Origin: Clytia hemisphaerica
Taxonomy: Eukaryota > Cnidaria > Hydrozoa > Leptothecata > Clytiidae
Length of the DNA: 64,000 bases
Direction: 5' to 3'
Assembly: GCA_902728285.1 (NCBI GenBank)
Contig: CACVBU010000535.1
Span: 724,092-788,091, forward strand
Position 1 is the stretch's first letter. Each line of letters begins with the position of its first letter. The translations under genes and the position numbers were made by a program. The notes below the pieces were generated by a model. That model was not told the origin of the DNA, ran no database searches, and saw only the letters and a program-made list of their open reading frames with translations. Below, piece after piece: positions 1 to 12,974 of the stretch.

Positions 1-520
1 GTTATCTTTTTTCTTTAAAGAATCAACAAGCCATCGACATCAATAAATTACACACATTTACTCAGAGAAACTTTTAAAATTATCTGCCATTATGACTTTT
101 TTGAAGCCGTTCTGAAATGAACCAATCGGGTTATGAATCGGAATTCCTATGGGAGTTCTTTTCCGAAATTTGTAAAATAGCTAAGTCGGCAAAAAAACTT
201 TTCCCGGGGGTTGAGGGAAAAACAGAACTGCTGTCATTTGCTTTTTATTTAACCAGATATTTAAATTTGGGCACAAAAATATTTAAATAAATAAGTTAAT
301 AGTATTCAATATACTATTTGTATCTATCAGAAAATAAAACACTTACAGAACGACATCATTTATCATTTGGAATACCCCCGTATTTGGACCATTCTATGGT
401 GGGCGCAAAATAGGGCGGAAACTAAGTAGCACCCTCAGTGCAAAATTGCCGCCTCATCTTTATTCGCCCGCGCGAGAATGCGAGCTAATCATTTTTTTCT
501 CGCGCGCTCAAGGGGAAAAG
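1..520. other. Non-coding stretch, no gene seen
   Basis: I see no splice-supported exon or conserved protein here. It is AT-rich with short homopolymers and one GC-rich patch near 465-505 (alternating cg). It leads directly into a tandem duplication that starts at 521. Confidence 0.5.
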
Positions 521-2766
521 GAAAGTCATCGATATTCTTTGAAGGAAAAACGTCAGAAACAAACCCAAAGACCAAAAGATGTATTTTGTTGTTGACAATC
601 GATCCTGTGAAGATGAAAAAATTTCTGCTTTGCGTTTTTTTCGGAACGCTGAAAAACTCTAATTTCGATCATCCTTTAAGATAAAGAGGTTGCGATATTT
701 GGGTTAGCGAGGCAAAAATAGCTAAAAAGCTGGTAAAATCGTAATCCTCAAAAATCGATGTTCCAGTCTCACTGAAATAAGGGGTTAATCTTATGCGGGG
801 CTTTTTTTTGTGCTTTGGTTTTAGGTCAGTTTTTTTTTGGTTTTTCTAAAAGATATATCTTAGTAATTGGTTATCGAAGTAATCAATTGGTTAGCGAAGT
901 TGTCAAAGTTATCGAAAGTAATCAATAACAATCAAAGTACTTGAACGGTTATCGAGTCTTCAAAGCGTTGCTAAGATAGCGACTCCAGAAGTCATGCAAC
1001 TTTCGTTGACGTCAAACCAAATGTTTCATTTTTCCGTGAACTTTGAACCCTTCGAACTTTTTTTCTATGTATGCTAAAGTGTTCCAGTTTTTACTAAATG
1101 AAAGCCCGTGATCTTAGCTTTCCAGCGGTATATCACACTGTGGACACGGGCTTGACGGCAAATTGGTAAAATGCCGAACGTTTTGCAACATTTTGAAAAT
1201 TGTTTGCCGACGGGAGAAAAAAAATTGCAACTATCAATGAACAAATGTGTCTGGAAACGGAGGAAAATGTATTTGAAGGCTGAAACTTTGTATGTTTATC
1301 AGAAAAAGGGTGAGGAATTCAAAAATCACAATCGCTAATTTTAGTTCTTTCATTTTCATGTAGTTTTTTTCACTTTTTTGCTTCTTTTGCATGGGAATGT
1401 CCCAAAAAAAAGTTTTTATTTCTGCCGAAATGGATTTTCTTTTCATTTTGGGTTTCTCCTTTCAAAAAAACTTATTCTTTACTCATAAGTTTTTGTTCCT
1501 CCATTTCCAGAGGCCCCTTGAAAATGGGTCCTACCACCTTTTTTGACTCATTTCAACCTTTTCCAAGCTATTTTTCTTCAAAAACAAAAATAAAACAATG
1601 CAATGTCTTCTTTTTCAAAAAAATATATATCTTTCGTTATTTTGAAAGTCATCGATATTCTTTGAAGGAAAAACGTCAGAAACAAACCCAAAGACCAAAA
1701 GATGTATTTTGTTGTTGACAATCGATCCTGTGAAGATGAAAAAATTTCTGCTTTGCGTTTTTTTCGGAACGCTGAAAAACTCTAATTTCGATCATCCTTT
1801 AAGATAAAGAGGTTGCGATATTTGGGTTAGCGAGGCAAAAATAGCTAAAAAGCTGGTAAAATCGTAATCCTCAAAAATCGATGTTCCAGTCTCACTGAAA
1901 TAAGGGGTTAATCTTATGCGGGGCTTTTTTTTGTGCTTTGGTTTTAGGTCAGTTTTTTTTTGGTTTTTCTAAAAGATATATCTTAGTAATTGGTTATCGA
2001 AGTAATCAATTGGTTAGCGAAGTTGTCAAAGTTATCGAAAGTAATCAATAACAATCAAAGTACTTGAACGGTTATCGAGTCTTCAAAGCGTTGCTAAGAT
2101 AGCGACTCCAGAAGTCATGCAACTTTCGTTGACGTCAAACCAAATGTTTCATTTTTCCGTGAACTTTGAACCCTTCGAACTTTTTTTCTATGTATGCTAA
2201 AGTGTTCCGGTTTTTACTAAATGAAAGCCCGTGATCTTAGCTTTCCAGCGGTATATCACACTGTGGACACGGGCTTGACGGCAAATTGGTAAAATGCCGA
2301 ACGTTTTGCAACATTTTGAAAATTGTTTGCCGACGGGAGAAAAAAAATTGCAACTATCAATGAACAAATGTGTCTGGAAACGGAGGAAAATGTATTTGAA
2401 GGCTGAAACTTTGTATGTTTATCAGAAAAAGGGTGAGGAATTCAAAAATCACAATCGCTAATTTTAGTTCTTTCATTTTCATGTAGTTTTTTTCACTTTT
2501 TTGCTTCTTTTGCATGGGAATGTCCCAAAAAAAAGTTTTTATTTCTGCCGAAATGGATTTTCTTTTCATTTTGGGTTTCTCCTTTCAAAAAAACTTATTC
2601 TTTACTCATAAGTTTTTGTTCCTCCATTTCCAGAGGCCCCTTGAAAATGGGTCCTACCACCTTTTTTGACTCATTTCAACCTTTTCCAAGCTATTTTTCT
2701 TCAAAAACAAAAATAAAACAATGCAATGTCTTCTTTTTCAAAAAAATATATATCTTTCGTTATTTT
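521..2766. repeat. Tandem duplication of a 1,123-bp unit
   Basis: Unit 1 runs 521-1643 and unit 2 runs 1644-2766. Reading them side by side I found one difference, A at 1086 against G at 2209. Both units start with gaaagtcatcgat. Short reading frames of 66-70 codons inside the units occur identically in both and show no domain, so I do not call genes. Such identity means a very young duplication or an assembly duplication. Confidence 0.9.
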
Positions 2767-4373
2767 GATAAATATACTAAATATTTTTATATAATAATAT
2801 TCTAACACCATCAAAGAATTCTCCCTCCAAATTTCAGGTATCTAGCTACACTAGAAAAAGAGATATGCAAAATTGAAGAAGCATGACTGGAAAATTTCTT
2901 TTTTTTCTTTTTTGACACATTTTTCGAATTTTCCAAGCTATTTTCCTAACCTTTTTTTGACATTTTTAACACTAAAATTTGAATATCTTTACAACCACTT
3001 ATCCTCCGGAGGCCTATGACCCCTCATTTTCTTTCTTTTTCAAAGCTCTACAAGACAGTCAGGACCTCTTTGGTCTTTTTTAACATTAGTTCGGATAGAA
3101 TAAAAACATACCTGATCAACACAACCAAACCTTCTGTCTTGCGTTTACTCTTCCTTCACAACAACTTTCGTTTTTGCTTATGTAGGTTTTAAAATCCACA
3201 AGTAATGAACCTCTTATAGCTTTATCTGAATAAATCTGGTTGAAAACCTTCTATCAGGTTTCATTCCGTACGTTTTTTATCCACGTGGTGAACCGGCTTC
3301 CCCGATTTCCCGATAATTAAAAATTGGAACTTTCCCGTGGGCGCGATTGGGCGTACCGCCATCGCGAAATATTTTTCGTGAAAATTTACCGTATTCTAAC
3401 GCTAATATAATCTAGATAGGAAACAAATATTAAATTTGATCTTTTTTTGCTCGTATTACTAAATTTCAAGATAAAAAGAACTATCTACGAATTATTTTCT
3501 TTAACGGGCGTTGAATCGACATTGACATATTTAATGATGTCATAATCAATGCCGTGCATATTTTGTCAGCGCCGTGCGTATTTTGTCAACATCCTTTTCA
3601 TTGGATAAATACCACTAAAATATACAAGATAAGTAAACATAAATTTATCGCCCGCGAGCACGGCTTAGCTAAGCGCACCTCTCTTATTCATTATCTAAGA
3701 ATTGAAGCGGGCAAAGATTACTGCGCGGCTGATAGCGGACGAAGGTTTTTTTGAAGATATTTTCAGTTATAATCCAAGGTAGAACAAACTAAACATAGAA
3801 AGGGGGTATTTTTTAGTGCTCTATACGATGATCGCTATTTTTTTTTTAATTCTATGTTTAGATTTTTCTACCCAGCCCCGTTGCTATGTACGCGCGCCCT
3901 GATTGCTAAGACCTTTGCTTGAAATCGAAAGCGAAACCAAGATTATTTAGCGCACACTGCCGTTTGCGTAATATCGATAAAGTGAAATGAGGTCCTGACT
4001 GCTACAAGATGGGATAGGTTTTGAAAAAAAAATTAAAATTTGAAAAATCTTCTGGAGTTGCTAGCTAAGAAAGTGATCATATACTCACAATTTTTTTTGA
4101 AATTTTTGTACTCAACATTTGATTGTTAAGCGATTAGTGGTTGTTTGATTACTTCGATCATTATGGATTTCTTCAATCATTATCGATTACTTTGATCATT
4201 ATCGATTAATTCGATCATTATCGATTACTTTGATAATCGAACTTATCGATTAGTACCGTCTGGTGTAAACAAAAAAATACCAAAGTTGATTTCGAGCAAA
4301 TTTATAATTGAATATTTATAAGTTAAAAAGATTCTATTTATTTTAAACATAAAAACATTTGAAAGAGTATCAG
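2767..4373. other. Non-coding stretch with a short ATCGAT-rich tandem repeat
   Basis: No gene is visible. At about 4130-4255 a roughly 19-bp motif around cattatcgattactttgat is repeated with variation. Similar TCGAAGTAATC words lie on the opposite strand at about 860-950 and 1985-2070 in the tandem duplication. The two could be subterminal repeats of an old transposon, but the match is weak. Confidence 0.4.
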
Positions 4374-4431
4374 TAAGGGGTCACTCACATATCGATTCTT
4401 CCCACGACTAACGTCAAATTGACGCGAAGGG

Positions 4432-5190
4432 TGTAAGATAAATTCAATATATTTTCTCAGAATTTTCATTTTATATTATAATTTTCATATTTCGTAGGTT
4501 TGGTAACTTTGTTTACATTTTAAGTTAGCATATTTGTTTTGATTTTGACATGATGACATCATCACTTTTTGGTGCACATTTGGTGACTTTTCACACCAGA
4601 CCACAGTCATGCCTCACTTTTTTGACCACCCACTTTTTGAGCATAGTCAGTTGACATCTGACATTGGTCAAGTCAGGATGTCACTACTCAAACATTAAAT
4701 TTGATTTACATGTCAAAGAATTCTTTTGAATGTTCACTCAGCTTTCAGTATAGCCATATTTGATTCACTCACTTTCAGCAAGATTCCATATGGCCAGCTT
4801 TCTTGTTTGCTTTTGCTTCTCATTCCTTTCGTTTTCATCCAGGTGTGTCTTTGCCTCAAGTCACTTTAGGTTTAGGTCAGCACATGGTCCTGGCGGCCAT
4901 CTTGGATTTTTTCATTTTTTAGTTTTTAGTTACTCAAACTTTTTCAATTTCAATTATTCAATCAAGCCTTATTTTTTCAATTAGTTTTTGCTTGATCAAT
5001 CAATATGAACTCAATACTTAGTCAATTTTTCATACTTAGTCATTTTCACGCATTGTCATATTTTCAGTTTATTTATTAGTCATTCAATTTTGTATTTCAG
5101 TTTGAACGCTACGCTCAAGAATCAGTAAAAGTTACAAATCGTTGCTTTGTCAACTCACATATTATCTTGCCAAACTTCAATTCGACCACA
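4432..5190 (+). repeat. 5' LTR of the BEL/Pao element
   Basis: 759 bp, starting tgtaagataaattc and ending ttcgaccaca. It matches the 3' LTR closely throughout; the visible difference is near 4790, where the 3' copy has seven additional bases. It should carry the element's promoter, but I could not place a TATA box with confidence. Confidence 0.93.
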
Positions 5191-5249
5191 TTCAAACAGA
5201 TATCATATTCAAACCGACTTCTGTTCACCGCATGTATCACTGACGTTCC

Positions 5250-6362
5250 ATGACAGACCGCCCAAGACGCAATATCCAGCGATTCGACTTTGCGATTTAC
5301 GGATCAGACGGTCGAAAGGTACCACCACCACTTGATGATAACATGTCCAGTCAGTCACAAAGTACATCAGACCAAACTATCAAGATGGAGCAACCTCCAG
5401 ACAGAGATAGATTATCTACACCTCATTCAGTCGAAACCGACCAACAATTACTTACTACAACCGATTTAAACGCATCTCAAGAGGATGAATCTCCTGATTC
5501 TGCGTCTCAAGCGTCTGCAACTCCTGATGAGACTAAAGACCTCCCCAAGGAACAACCACTGGCAGCGGACCCATCAACTCCATCTAGACGGATCAAACCA
5601 TTGATGGAGACACCACCGTCTGCCATGAGAGACATCAAACTTCAACTCAATCAAGTATACATACTACAATCTGATATTGAACTTTGTTTGGATGAGGTAA
5701 CTGACTTGATTGATGAACACTCAATCCATAATGCTTCAATCAAAGACACTGAAAGTATCCTTACTGAACTGAAAGAGCTACGAAAGGGACTCCGTGCGAA
5801 TGTCAAAACTTTCTCGAAATTAGCTCCCGACGAGTATAAATCAATTCAGCCGAGTATCCAAAATGTATTCGATCTCATCAAAGACTTCATTGTAGCAGCG
5901 AAAAGTCACATCGACGAGGCCAACGCCACACTCTCAAACACTGTTGTTGAATCAACCAATTTTAAAAACGAACTAGAAGCAATGATGTTCTCCGCAAATG
6001 ATATTGTAGATCATATTAGTGAACTAAAATTGTCTCTTGATATTGACATCACCAAATTTGATGACTCAGAACTTTTGCAATGTAAAACTGAATTACCGAT
6101 CTTCGACAAAAAGTTATCCACCATTGCTGACAGGTATGAGAGACTCATTAAATTTCCTGTTATGAACATCGAACTTTCAAAATTAATTGCAAATATTGGT
6201 GTATCTTACAAGAGTGTAAAAGCCAAGAAGTCTTCAATAGCTTCAAAAATCAAATCAGCAATCGAATCGAGAGAAGTAATGAAATTCAAATCTTTCGACG
6301 AAGCCAAACTCGGAATCGACTTGCAAAAATTCTCTGGTTACGATTCCAACACAGACATTTAG
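5250..6362 (+). pseudogene. gag: BEL/Pao gag, first part (370 codons, ends at a frame change)
   Basis: The frame begins at the first ATG after the 5' LTR. The N-terminal 130 residues are acidic and rich in Ser/Thr/Pro; residues 130-340 are predicted helical with charged heptads, as in the DUF1759-type Gag of BEL elements. It stops at 6360-6362, inside the conserved FSGYDSNTD segment of the Gag core, while the continuation of that domain resumes at once in the +1 frame. So this is one Gag interrupted by a single-base frame change, not a natural end. Gag would form the particle. A programmed shift cannot be excluded, but the break is within a folded domain, so mutation or sequencing error is likelier. 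Confidence 0.85.
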
Positions 6363-6390
6363 CTTCAGATCAGACTTTGAGAAGATCAAC

Positions 6391-9300
6391 TTGCGCAACA
6401 CTCCAAAACTTCTACTTGCAGATCTTCTTATCAACAATTACCTATCCGAACCTGCACTGTCGCTGGTCAAGGGTATGACAGACATCAACTTAATTTGGAA
6501 ACGACTCATTCACGCGTACGGCAACACAAAGGTTCTACTCACCAAGAAACTCAAGGAACTTAAAAGCCTCGACTCTGTCTCCAAATCTAAGGATCCAACA
6601 AAGATTATGTCGTTCATCACTCAACTTATCAACACCATCAAGGACTTGGTCAGCTTGGCCAAGACTCACGATATAGAAAACAACCTCTATTTTGGTGATG
6701 GCTTGAACAACATCTACGCTCTACTCGGTGACGCAAGATGCACACGATGGTTTTCCTCAGTCTGCGACCTCGACCTGAATGAAAAACAACAATGGAGTCA
6801 TCTCATCGACTTCCTTGAAAAGGAGGTCAAAGTCCAACAGCAACGCGCATTGGTCAATCTTCAAGAGGACAAGCCACCAAAGAAACCATCTCTTCCACGA
6901 GGGAGTGGAGGATATCACACACCATCACCAAATCCTCCACCATCAACTGGACCATCAACTGGACCATCAACTGGACCATCAACTGGACCATCAACTGGAT
7001 CATCTCAATCAAAATGCTACTTCTGTGATGGCAATTGTAAAGACCAACACGTGCCAACCAAGGGGCCAGGAGGTTCCATGGTGATCCAATACTTTGCTTG
7101 TAAAGATTTCACAGACAAAACTCCAGCTGAACGGTTATCAACACTTTGGAAGAAAGGACTTTGTCACCAATGCCTCCTACCAGGGGCAAAACGTCAAGAC
7201 TTGAAGCATAAGAACGGTCAATGCCAACATGACTTCATATGCAAACATCCATCTCATCAGCAATATACCGTGAAACACCATGTGCTTGTATGTGAGGAGC
7301 ACAAAGCAACACAAGAAAACGAAGAGCTTCTCAACAAGTTCAAATCCAGATTCATTAACCGGAATCCTTCACTACAAAGCTTCTCACGTGACATTCAACT
7401 ATCATTCTTCACAGCCAATGGCGCCGAGCAGCCAAGCGTGGTTGGTATTTATCTACTTCAACAAATCACTGTCAACAATCAAACCTTTACCATCTTCTTC
7501 GACAATGGCTGCAGCGATTTTGTAATCACGAAAGATGCTGTCGAAAGACTTGGACAACATGCAACCAAGGTTGGTGATGGAAGCTTTCAGATCAGTGGTA
7601 TCGGAGGAGCAACAACATCGTCCAACCATGGCGTCTACACAGTCAACATCCCACTTGCAAATGGTCAGCTCGCAACAATGACAGGAGTTTGTCTCGACAA
7701 ACTGACACAAACGTTCCCTACGTATCAACTTGGCGAAGCGGAATCAACAATTCGTCAAGCATTCCATGAAAATCCATCATACCTACCCAGACTTCCAAAA
7801 TCAGTTGGAGGTGATGTTGACATGATGATAGGTATGGAGTATTTTAAATTTCACCCACACATCATCTTCAGACTGGCAAATGGTCTATCAATCTTTGAAT
7901 CCGTCTTCAAGGGTGCTGACGGTAGTCTCGGCATCATTGGGGGACCACATCAGTCATTTGCTGAAAGTCACAAACAACATTTTGGGCAATTCAACACCTC
8001 GACATTCAAATCAAATCTCAGTTACCAATCATTGGTCGCCTTTGATACGTCATGCTTCCATATCAACTCAATGAAGAACTTTGAAGCTTCAGAGAACGTT
8101 GGATCAGAAATTACTTACAGATGTGTCACATGTCGTGACTGCAAGGCATGTAAGAGCCATATCGAAGACATCAGCATCAAAGAGGAAGTGGAGCAAGATC
8201 TTATCAAGAAATCCATCACTATCAATACAGAATCAAAAGTTGTTACCGCCAAACTGCCGTTCATCCACGAGCCATCAATCAAGCTATCGTCAAACGAAGA
8301 CAAAGCGCTCAAAATTTACTATCAACAACTTCGAAAGCTAAACAAGGCAGAAAACTTAACCGACAAACAAGACATCACTCTATCCGAAAAGAAGATGCAA
8401 GACCTTGGGTATGTAGATTATGTCGAAAATCTCCCAGAATCAGTCCAACAATCATTGTCAACTCAACTTCATCACTTCATACCTTGGAGAGCAGTATGGA
8501 AACCAAACTCTGTCAGCACTCCTTGTCGAGTTGTGTTTGACGCATCAAGTCCAACTCCAACTGGCAATTCACTGAATGACATCTTAGCAAAGGGCATCAA
8601 CAGTTTGAACCGATTACAAGACATTGCTCTTCGCTGGAGGATCCATGCTTCCGCATTCACGACAGATGTTCGCAAAATGTATAACACGATTCGATTGGAT
8701 GTTAGCCACTGGCAATATCAACGCTACTTATGGCAAGAAAATTTATCTTTTGACGAACGTCCAAAACAAAAGGTAATCAAGACCTTAATATATGGAGTAC
8801 GATCAAGCGGCAACCAAGCGGAATATGCACTCCGAGAAGTCGCAAAATTATCATCCAACCAGTTTCCAGAAGCTGCTGAAATTGTCCACAATGATATGTA
8901 TGTGGATGATTGTGTCAGCGGTGAGTCGTCCAAGAAACTCGCCATTCAGCGTACACAGGAATTGGAAACAATCAGCAACGGAGGAGGCTTCATGCTCAAA
9001 GGAGTTGTCATTTCAGGTGAAGACCCACCAACATCAATGAGTGACGATGGCAGCTCAGTCTTTGTGGCTGGTATGAAATGGTGGCCCAAGGAAGATCAGC
9101 TATCCATCCATATTCCTCCAATGAATTTCTCAGCCAAGAAGAGGGGTAAGAAATCAACATTACGTCTCAATCAGATTCCAGACAAGCTCACCCGAAGGCA
9201 TTGTGTATCACGCACCGGTGAAGTCTTTGATCTACTCGGATTACTCTGTCCAATCACTGCATCACTGAAGCTTGACTTACACCAACTCGTCACAAGAAAG

Positions 9301-10272
9301 CTGGATTGGGATGATCAAATCCCAGACGACCTTCATCCACTTTGGATTAGTAACTTTGAGATGATGGAAGAGCTCAACTCACTCAGATTCAACAGAACCA
9401 TCGTCCCGGAAGATGCAACAAACCTCGATCTCACCACTGTTGACTTCGCTGATGCTAGCAAATCTTTGATATGTGTATCTATCTACGCTCGTTTCAAAAG
9501 GCGATGTGGTTCATACTCAAGTCAATTGGTCTTCTCTCGTTCCAAATTGGTACCAGAAGGAACCTCTCAACCACGTGCTGAACTGCTTGCAGCCCTACTC
9601 AATGCACACACAAGTGAAATTGTTAGAAGATCCTTCAAAAAATGGCACCAATCATCAACAAAGCTGACTGACAGTCAAATCACACTCTACTGGATCAGCA
9701 ATGAAACCAAATCACTGAAGCAATATGTTCGTAGCCGTGTCATTGAGATCCTCAGATTCACCAACCGAAATGATTGGTACCACATCAAAGGTGAAGATAT
9801 GCTTGCAGATATCGGCACAAGACGAGGCACTTCAATCAATGAGATCAACAACAAATCAGAATGGTTTAATGGATCAGCTTTCCTCTCGCTAGAGCTGGAC
9901 AAAATGCCAATCAAAACTGTATCAGAAATCAAGATGACAGCAGCTGAAGAGAAGGAGGCACAACTTGAAACATACAACATCTCGACTGCAACTTCATACG
10001 TCGTTTATTCACCTACTTCTTCATCAAAGATTGCCGAAGAGGTTCAAATCAGGCTACAATTCAGCAATTACATCATCAATCCAAACAAGTATCGTTTCAA
10101 CAAAGTCGTACGTATTCTAGCACTGATGATCAAATTCATACATCAACTCAGATTGTCTCACAAAGGATTCATAAAATTTCACTCCAACTCAAGTCTGAAG
10201 GACGTTCTACCAACAGAAGAAGAGATCAGACAAGCCAAGCTTTACTTCTTCAAAAATCAACAGAAGAATTGA
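6391..10272 (+). pseudogene. pol: BEL/Pao gag C-terminus, protease, reverse transcriptase and RNase H (open over 1,293 codons)
   Basis: The first 130 codons complete the Gag core. Next come five 12-bp repeats (6940-6999) giving Gly-Pro-Ser-Thr, and a Cys-rich region from Cys209 (CYFC). The aspartic protease (DUF1758 type) has DNGCSD with the catalytic Asp at 371. The reverse transcriptase has the FDASS and DVRKMY blocks and the YVDD catalytic motif at 837-840. RNase H has an acidic residue at Asp1018 and a PRAELLAALL motif. It ends in TGA at 10270-10272 while the integrase continues in another frame. The listed start (TTG) is simply where the frame opens after the upstream stop; it has no independent start codon support. 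All catalytic residues I can see are present, so the domain is young. Confidence 0.9.
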
Positions 10273-11624
10273 AACACTTCACCAGTTCAAAAAAGTTTCA
10301 AGATATCTCCCACGAAAAGGATGGTATCATCTACCATACAGAACGAGTACTCAACATGAATGACACCACCATCGTTGGTCGATTCAATCAAAGCATCAAG
10401 GATCTCACTTCAACATCATTTGTCGTTCCAATGTTGGAAAAGTTTTCACCAGTTGGAATCGCCATCATCAATGAGGTTCATTGGAATCATCCTTCCGCAA
10501 ATCATTCTGGTGTCGAAACATCACTTCGATACGTCAATAAAGAAGCATACATCCTCGAAGGACGATCAATTGTCAAACTTATCAGAAAGTTATGTCAACG
10601 TTGTCGTTACATTCTCAAAAAGACGCTTGACGTTGTCATGGGACCTGTTTCGAAACACGTTCTCAACATTGCACCACCCTTCTACACCACACAAGTGGAT
10701 TTGTGTGGACCCTTCGATTGTTACTCGCATCACCATAAAAGAACCACCATCAAAATTTGGTTTCTGGTATTCTGCTGCTCCACAACTACAACAACGAGTA
10801 TCAAAATCATGGAAGATTACAGCACCCAATCATTCGTCCAATCGTTCATTCGCTTCTCATGCGACGTTGGATATCCCAAAACGCTTCTTATTGATGCTGG
10901 TAGTCAATTGATATGTGGCTGCGAAAACATGAAGTTCGACTTCCATGATGCCAAGTATCAGCTTCACACCAATCAGTCTGTTGACTTCAAGGTTTGCCCG
11001 GTTGGTGGACACAACGAGCACGGAAGAGTGGAAAGAAAAATCAAGGAGATCAAGTTGTCACTCGAAAAGATATTCGTCAAGAGCAAGCTGTCAATTATGC
11101 AATGGGAGACAGTTGCTGCATCAATCAGCAATAGCATCAACGACATGCCAATTGTCATTGGCAGCACAACCTCAGATCTTGAAAACCTTGACATCATCAC
11201 TCCAAACCGTCTCAAACTTGGTAGAAACAACGCAAGGAGCCCTACTGAGCCACTACTAATCGAGTCAAATCCAAGCAAAATCATTGACGACAATCGTAAA
11301 ATCTTTCAGTCATGGTTCGAGAACTGGTTACTTTCGCACGTGCCCAAACTGATTAATCAGCAAAAATGGTTTCGAACGGATGACGCTCTCAACGTTGGAG
11401 ATATTGTTTTGTTCTTAAAGAACGATTCTGTTCTTTGTTCGACTTATCAGTATGGTATGGTTTCAGAATTGGAAATGTCAAATGATGGTATTGTTAGACG
11501 TGTAATTGTTAAGTACAAAAATTCAAATGAAAAGGTATTTCGTGAAACGAAACGCTCAATTAGAACTTTGATTGTGATCAATAGATCCAATGAAATGAAC
11601 TTTATTAATGAAATTCAAAACTAA
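10269..11624 (+). pseudogene. BEL/Pao integrase and C-terminal domain (451 codons)
   Basis: This frame overlaps the end of the RT frame by 4 nt and is offset by one base; it has no ATG of its own at the join. The zinc-binding region has His71, His79, Cys109 and Cys112 (numbered from 10269). The catalytic triad is Asp144 (QVDLCGPF), Asp209 (LIDAGSQ) and Glu255 (GRVERKIKE). Residues about 355-440 resemble the DUF5641 tail of BEL integrases (GDIVLFLKND). It would insert the DNA copy into the genome. The stop is followed by an A-run and the polypurine tract. The frame offset suggests a single-base indel shortly before 10269. Confidence 0.9.
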
Positions 11625-11679
11625 AATTTTTTCAAAAAAAAAAAAATATTTTTCAGTTATTTTCATTCCATGGGGGGAG

Positions 11680-12445
11680 TGTAAGATAAATTCAATATAT
11701 TTTCTCAGAATTTTCATTTTATATTATAATTTTCATATTTCGTAGGTTTGGTAACTTTGTTTACATTTTAAGTTAGCATATTTGTTTTGATTTTGACATG
11801 ATGACATCATCACTTTTTGGTGCACATTTGGTGACTTTTCACACCAGACCACAGTCATGCCTCACTTTTTTGACCACCCACTTTTTGAGCATAGTCAGTT
11901 GACATCTGACATTGGTCAAGTCAGGATGTCACTACTCAAACATTAAATTTGATTTACATGTCAAAGAATTCTTTTGAATGTTCACTCAGCTTTCAGTATA
12001 GCCATATTTGATTCACTCACTTTCAGCAAGATTCCATATGGCAGCTGGTAAGCTTTCTTGTTTGCTTTTGCTTCTCATTCCTTTCGTTTTCATCCAGGTG
12101 TGTCTTTGCCTCAAGTCACTTTAGGTTTAGGTCAGCACATGGTCCTGGCGGCCATCTTGGATTTTTTCATTTTTTAGTTTTTAGTTACTCAAACTTTTTC
12201 AATTTCAATTATTCAATCAAGCCTTATTTTTTCAATTAGTTTTTGCTTGATCAATCAATATGAACTCAATACTTAGTCAATTTTTCATACTTAGTCATTT
12301 TCACGCATTGTCATATTTTCAGTTTATTTATTAGTCATTCAATTTTGTATTTCAGTTTGAACGCTACGCTCAAGAATCAGTAAAAGTTACAAATCGTTGC
12401 TTTGTCAACTCACATATTATCTTGCCAAACTTCAATTCGACCACA
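11680..12445 (+). repeat. 3' LTR of the BEL/Pao element
   Basis: 766 bp, direct copy of 4432-5190 with an extra seven bases around 12042-12050 (ggcagctggtaag against ggccag). It ends in CA next to the AAGGG duplication. Confidence 0.93.
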
Positions 12446-12974
12446 AAGGGGTGGGTGGGTTAGAGTCTTTGACGCTAAGAAATTTTACCAGAAATATCGA
12501 TTTTTAATATGTTTATTCAGTGACAAATGTTACTTTCCATATTTCTTTTCCTCCTTTCACATACCTAAATATTCGTTCGCTTCGCTATTTTACAGAAATT
12601 TTAACCAAAACAAACGGCCCGATGTTAACGTCTCGAGTTCCTTTTGTTCAGACGGTCCGCACGGCTCTTGAATTTCGCCGACAGTCGGTCTTTTTTTGTG
12701 AAATGCGGCTTTTCTGTTGATTATGATTATGGAGATAATTAATTCCGGCAACTTTCTGAAAAAAGTTTAGAAATTATCTCCATTATTTTTTAAATGTAAA
12801 CTGCCTGAGCAAGCAGTAGCGAAATTAAAGATGGCTGACAAAACAACGATGAAAGTTAAGGAGAAAATTTTCATCGATTTTTGATAATTTTTGATGGTGG
12901 GGGTGGGGGGGTTTTCAAATTAGCGTCAATTTGACGTTAGTCGTGCGAAGAATTGATATGTGAGTGACCCCTAA

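Larger units (their letters stand above)
4432..12445 (+). mobile_element. BEL/Pao LTR retrotransposon
   Basis: An 8,014-bp element with near-identical LTRs beginning TG and ending CA, flanked by the 5-bp duplication AAGGG at 4427-4431 and 12446-12450. The coding order is gag, protease, reverse transcriptase, RNase H, integrase, the order of BEL/Pao (Belpaoviridae). A purine run (ggggggag) at 11672-11679 sits just before the 3' LTR and is the likely second-strand primer. I could not recognise a tRNA primer-binding site after 5190. Two frame changes break the coding region. No envelope-like frame is seen. The LTRs differ mainly by one 7-bp indel, so insertion is recent. Confidence 0.95.
4377..12971. 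mobile_element. Harbinger-type MITE split by a BEL/Pao element
   Basis: The 49-bp ends at 4377-4425 and 12923-12971 are inverted copies of each other with two mismatches; both start GGGGTCACTCACATATC. The element is flanked by TAA at 4374-4376 and 12972-12974, a 3-bp TWA duplication typical of PIF/Harbinger transposons. Only about 570 bp belong to it (4377-4431 and 12451-12971); the rest is the retrotransposon that jumped in later. No transposase is visible, so it is non-autonomous. Confidence 0.85.

Noticed and set aside
1234..2569. Two identical 70-codon frames
   Set aside because: They are the same frame in the two units of the tandem duplication; no sign of coding selection.
5191..5215. 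tRNA primer-binding site after the 5' LTR
   Set aside because: No TGG-starting 3' tRNA complement could be recognised next to the LTR.
7280..10911. Overlapping 65-183-codon frames in the BEL element
   Set aside because: Shadows of gag, pol and integrase in other frames.
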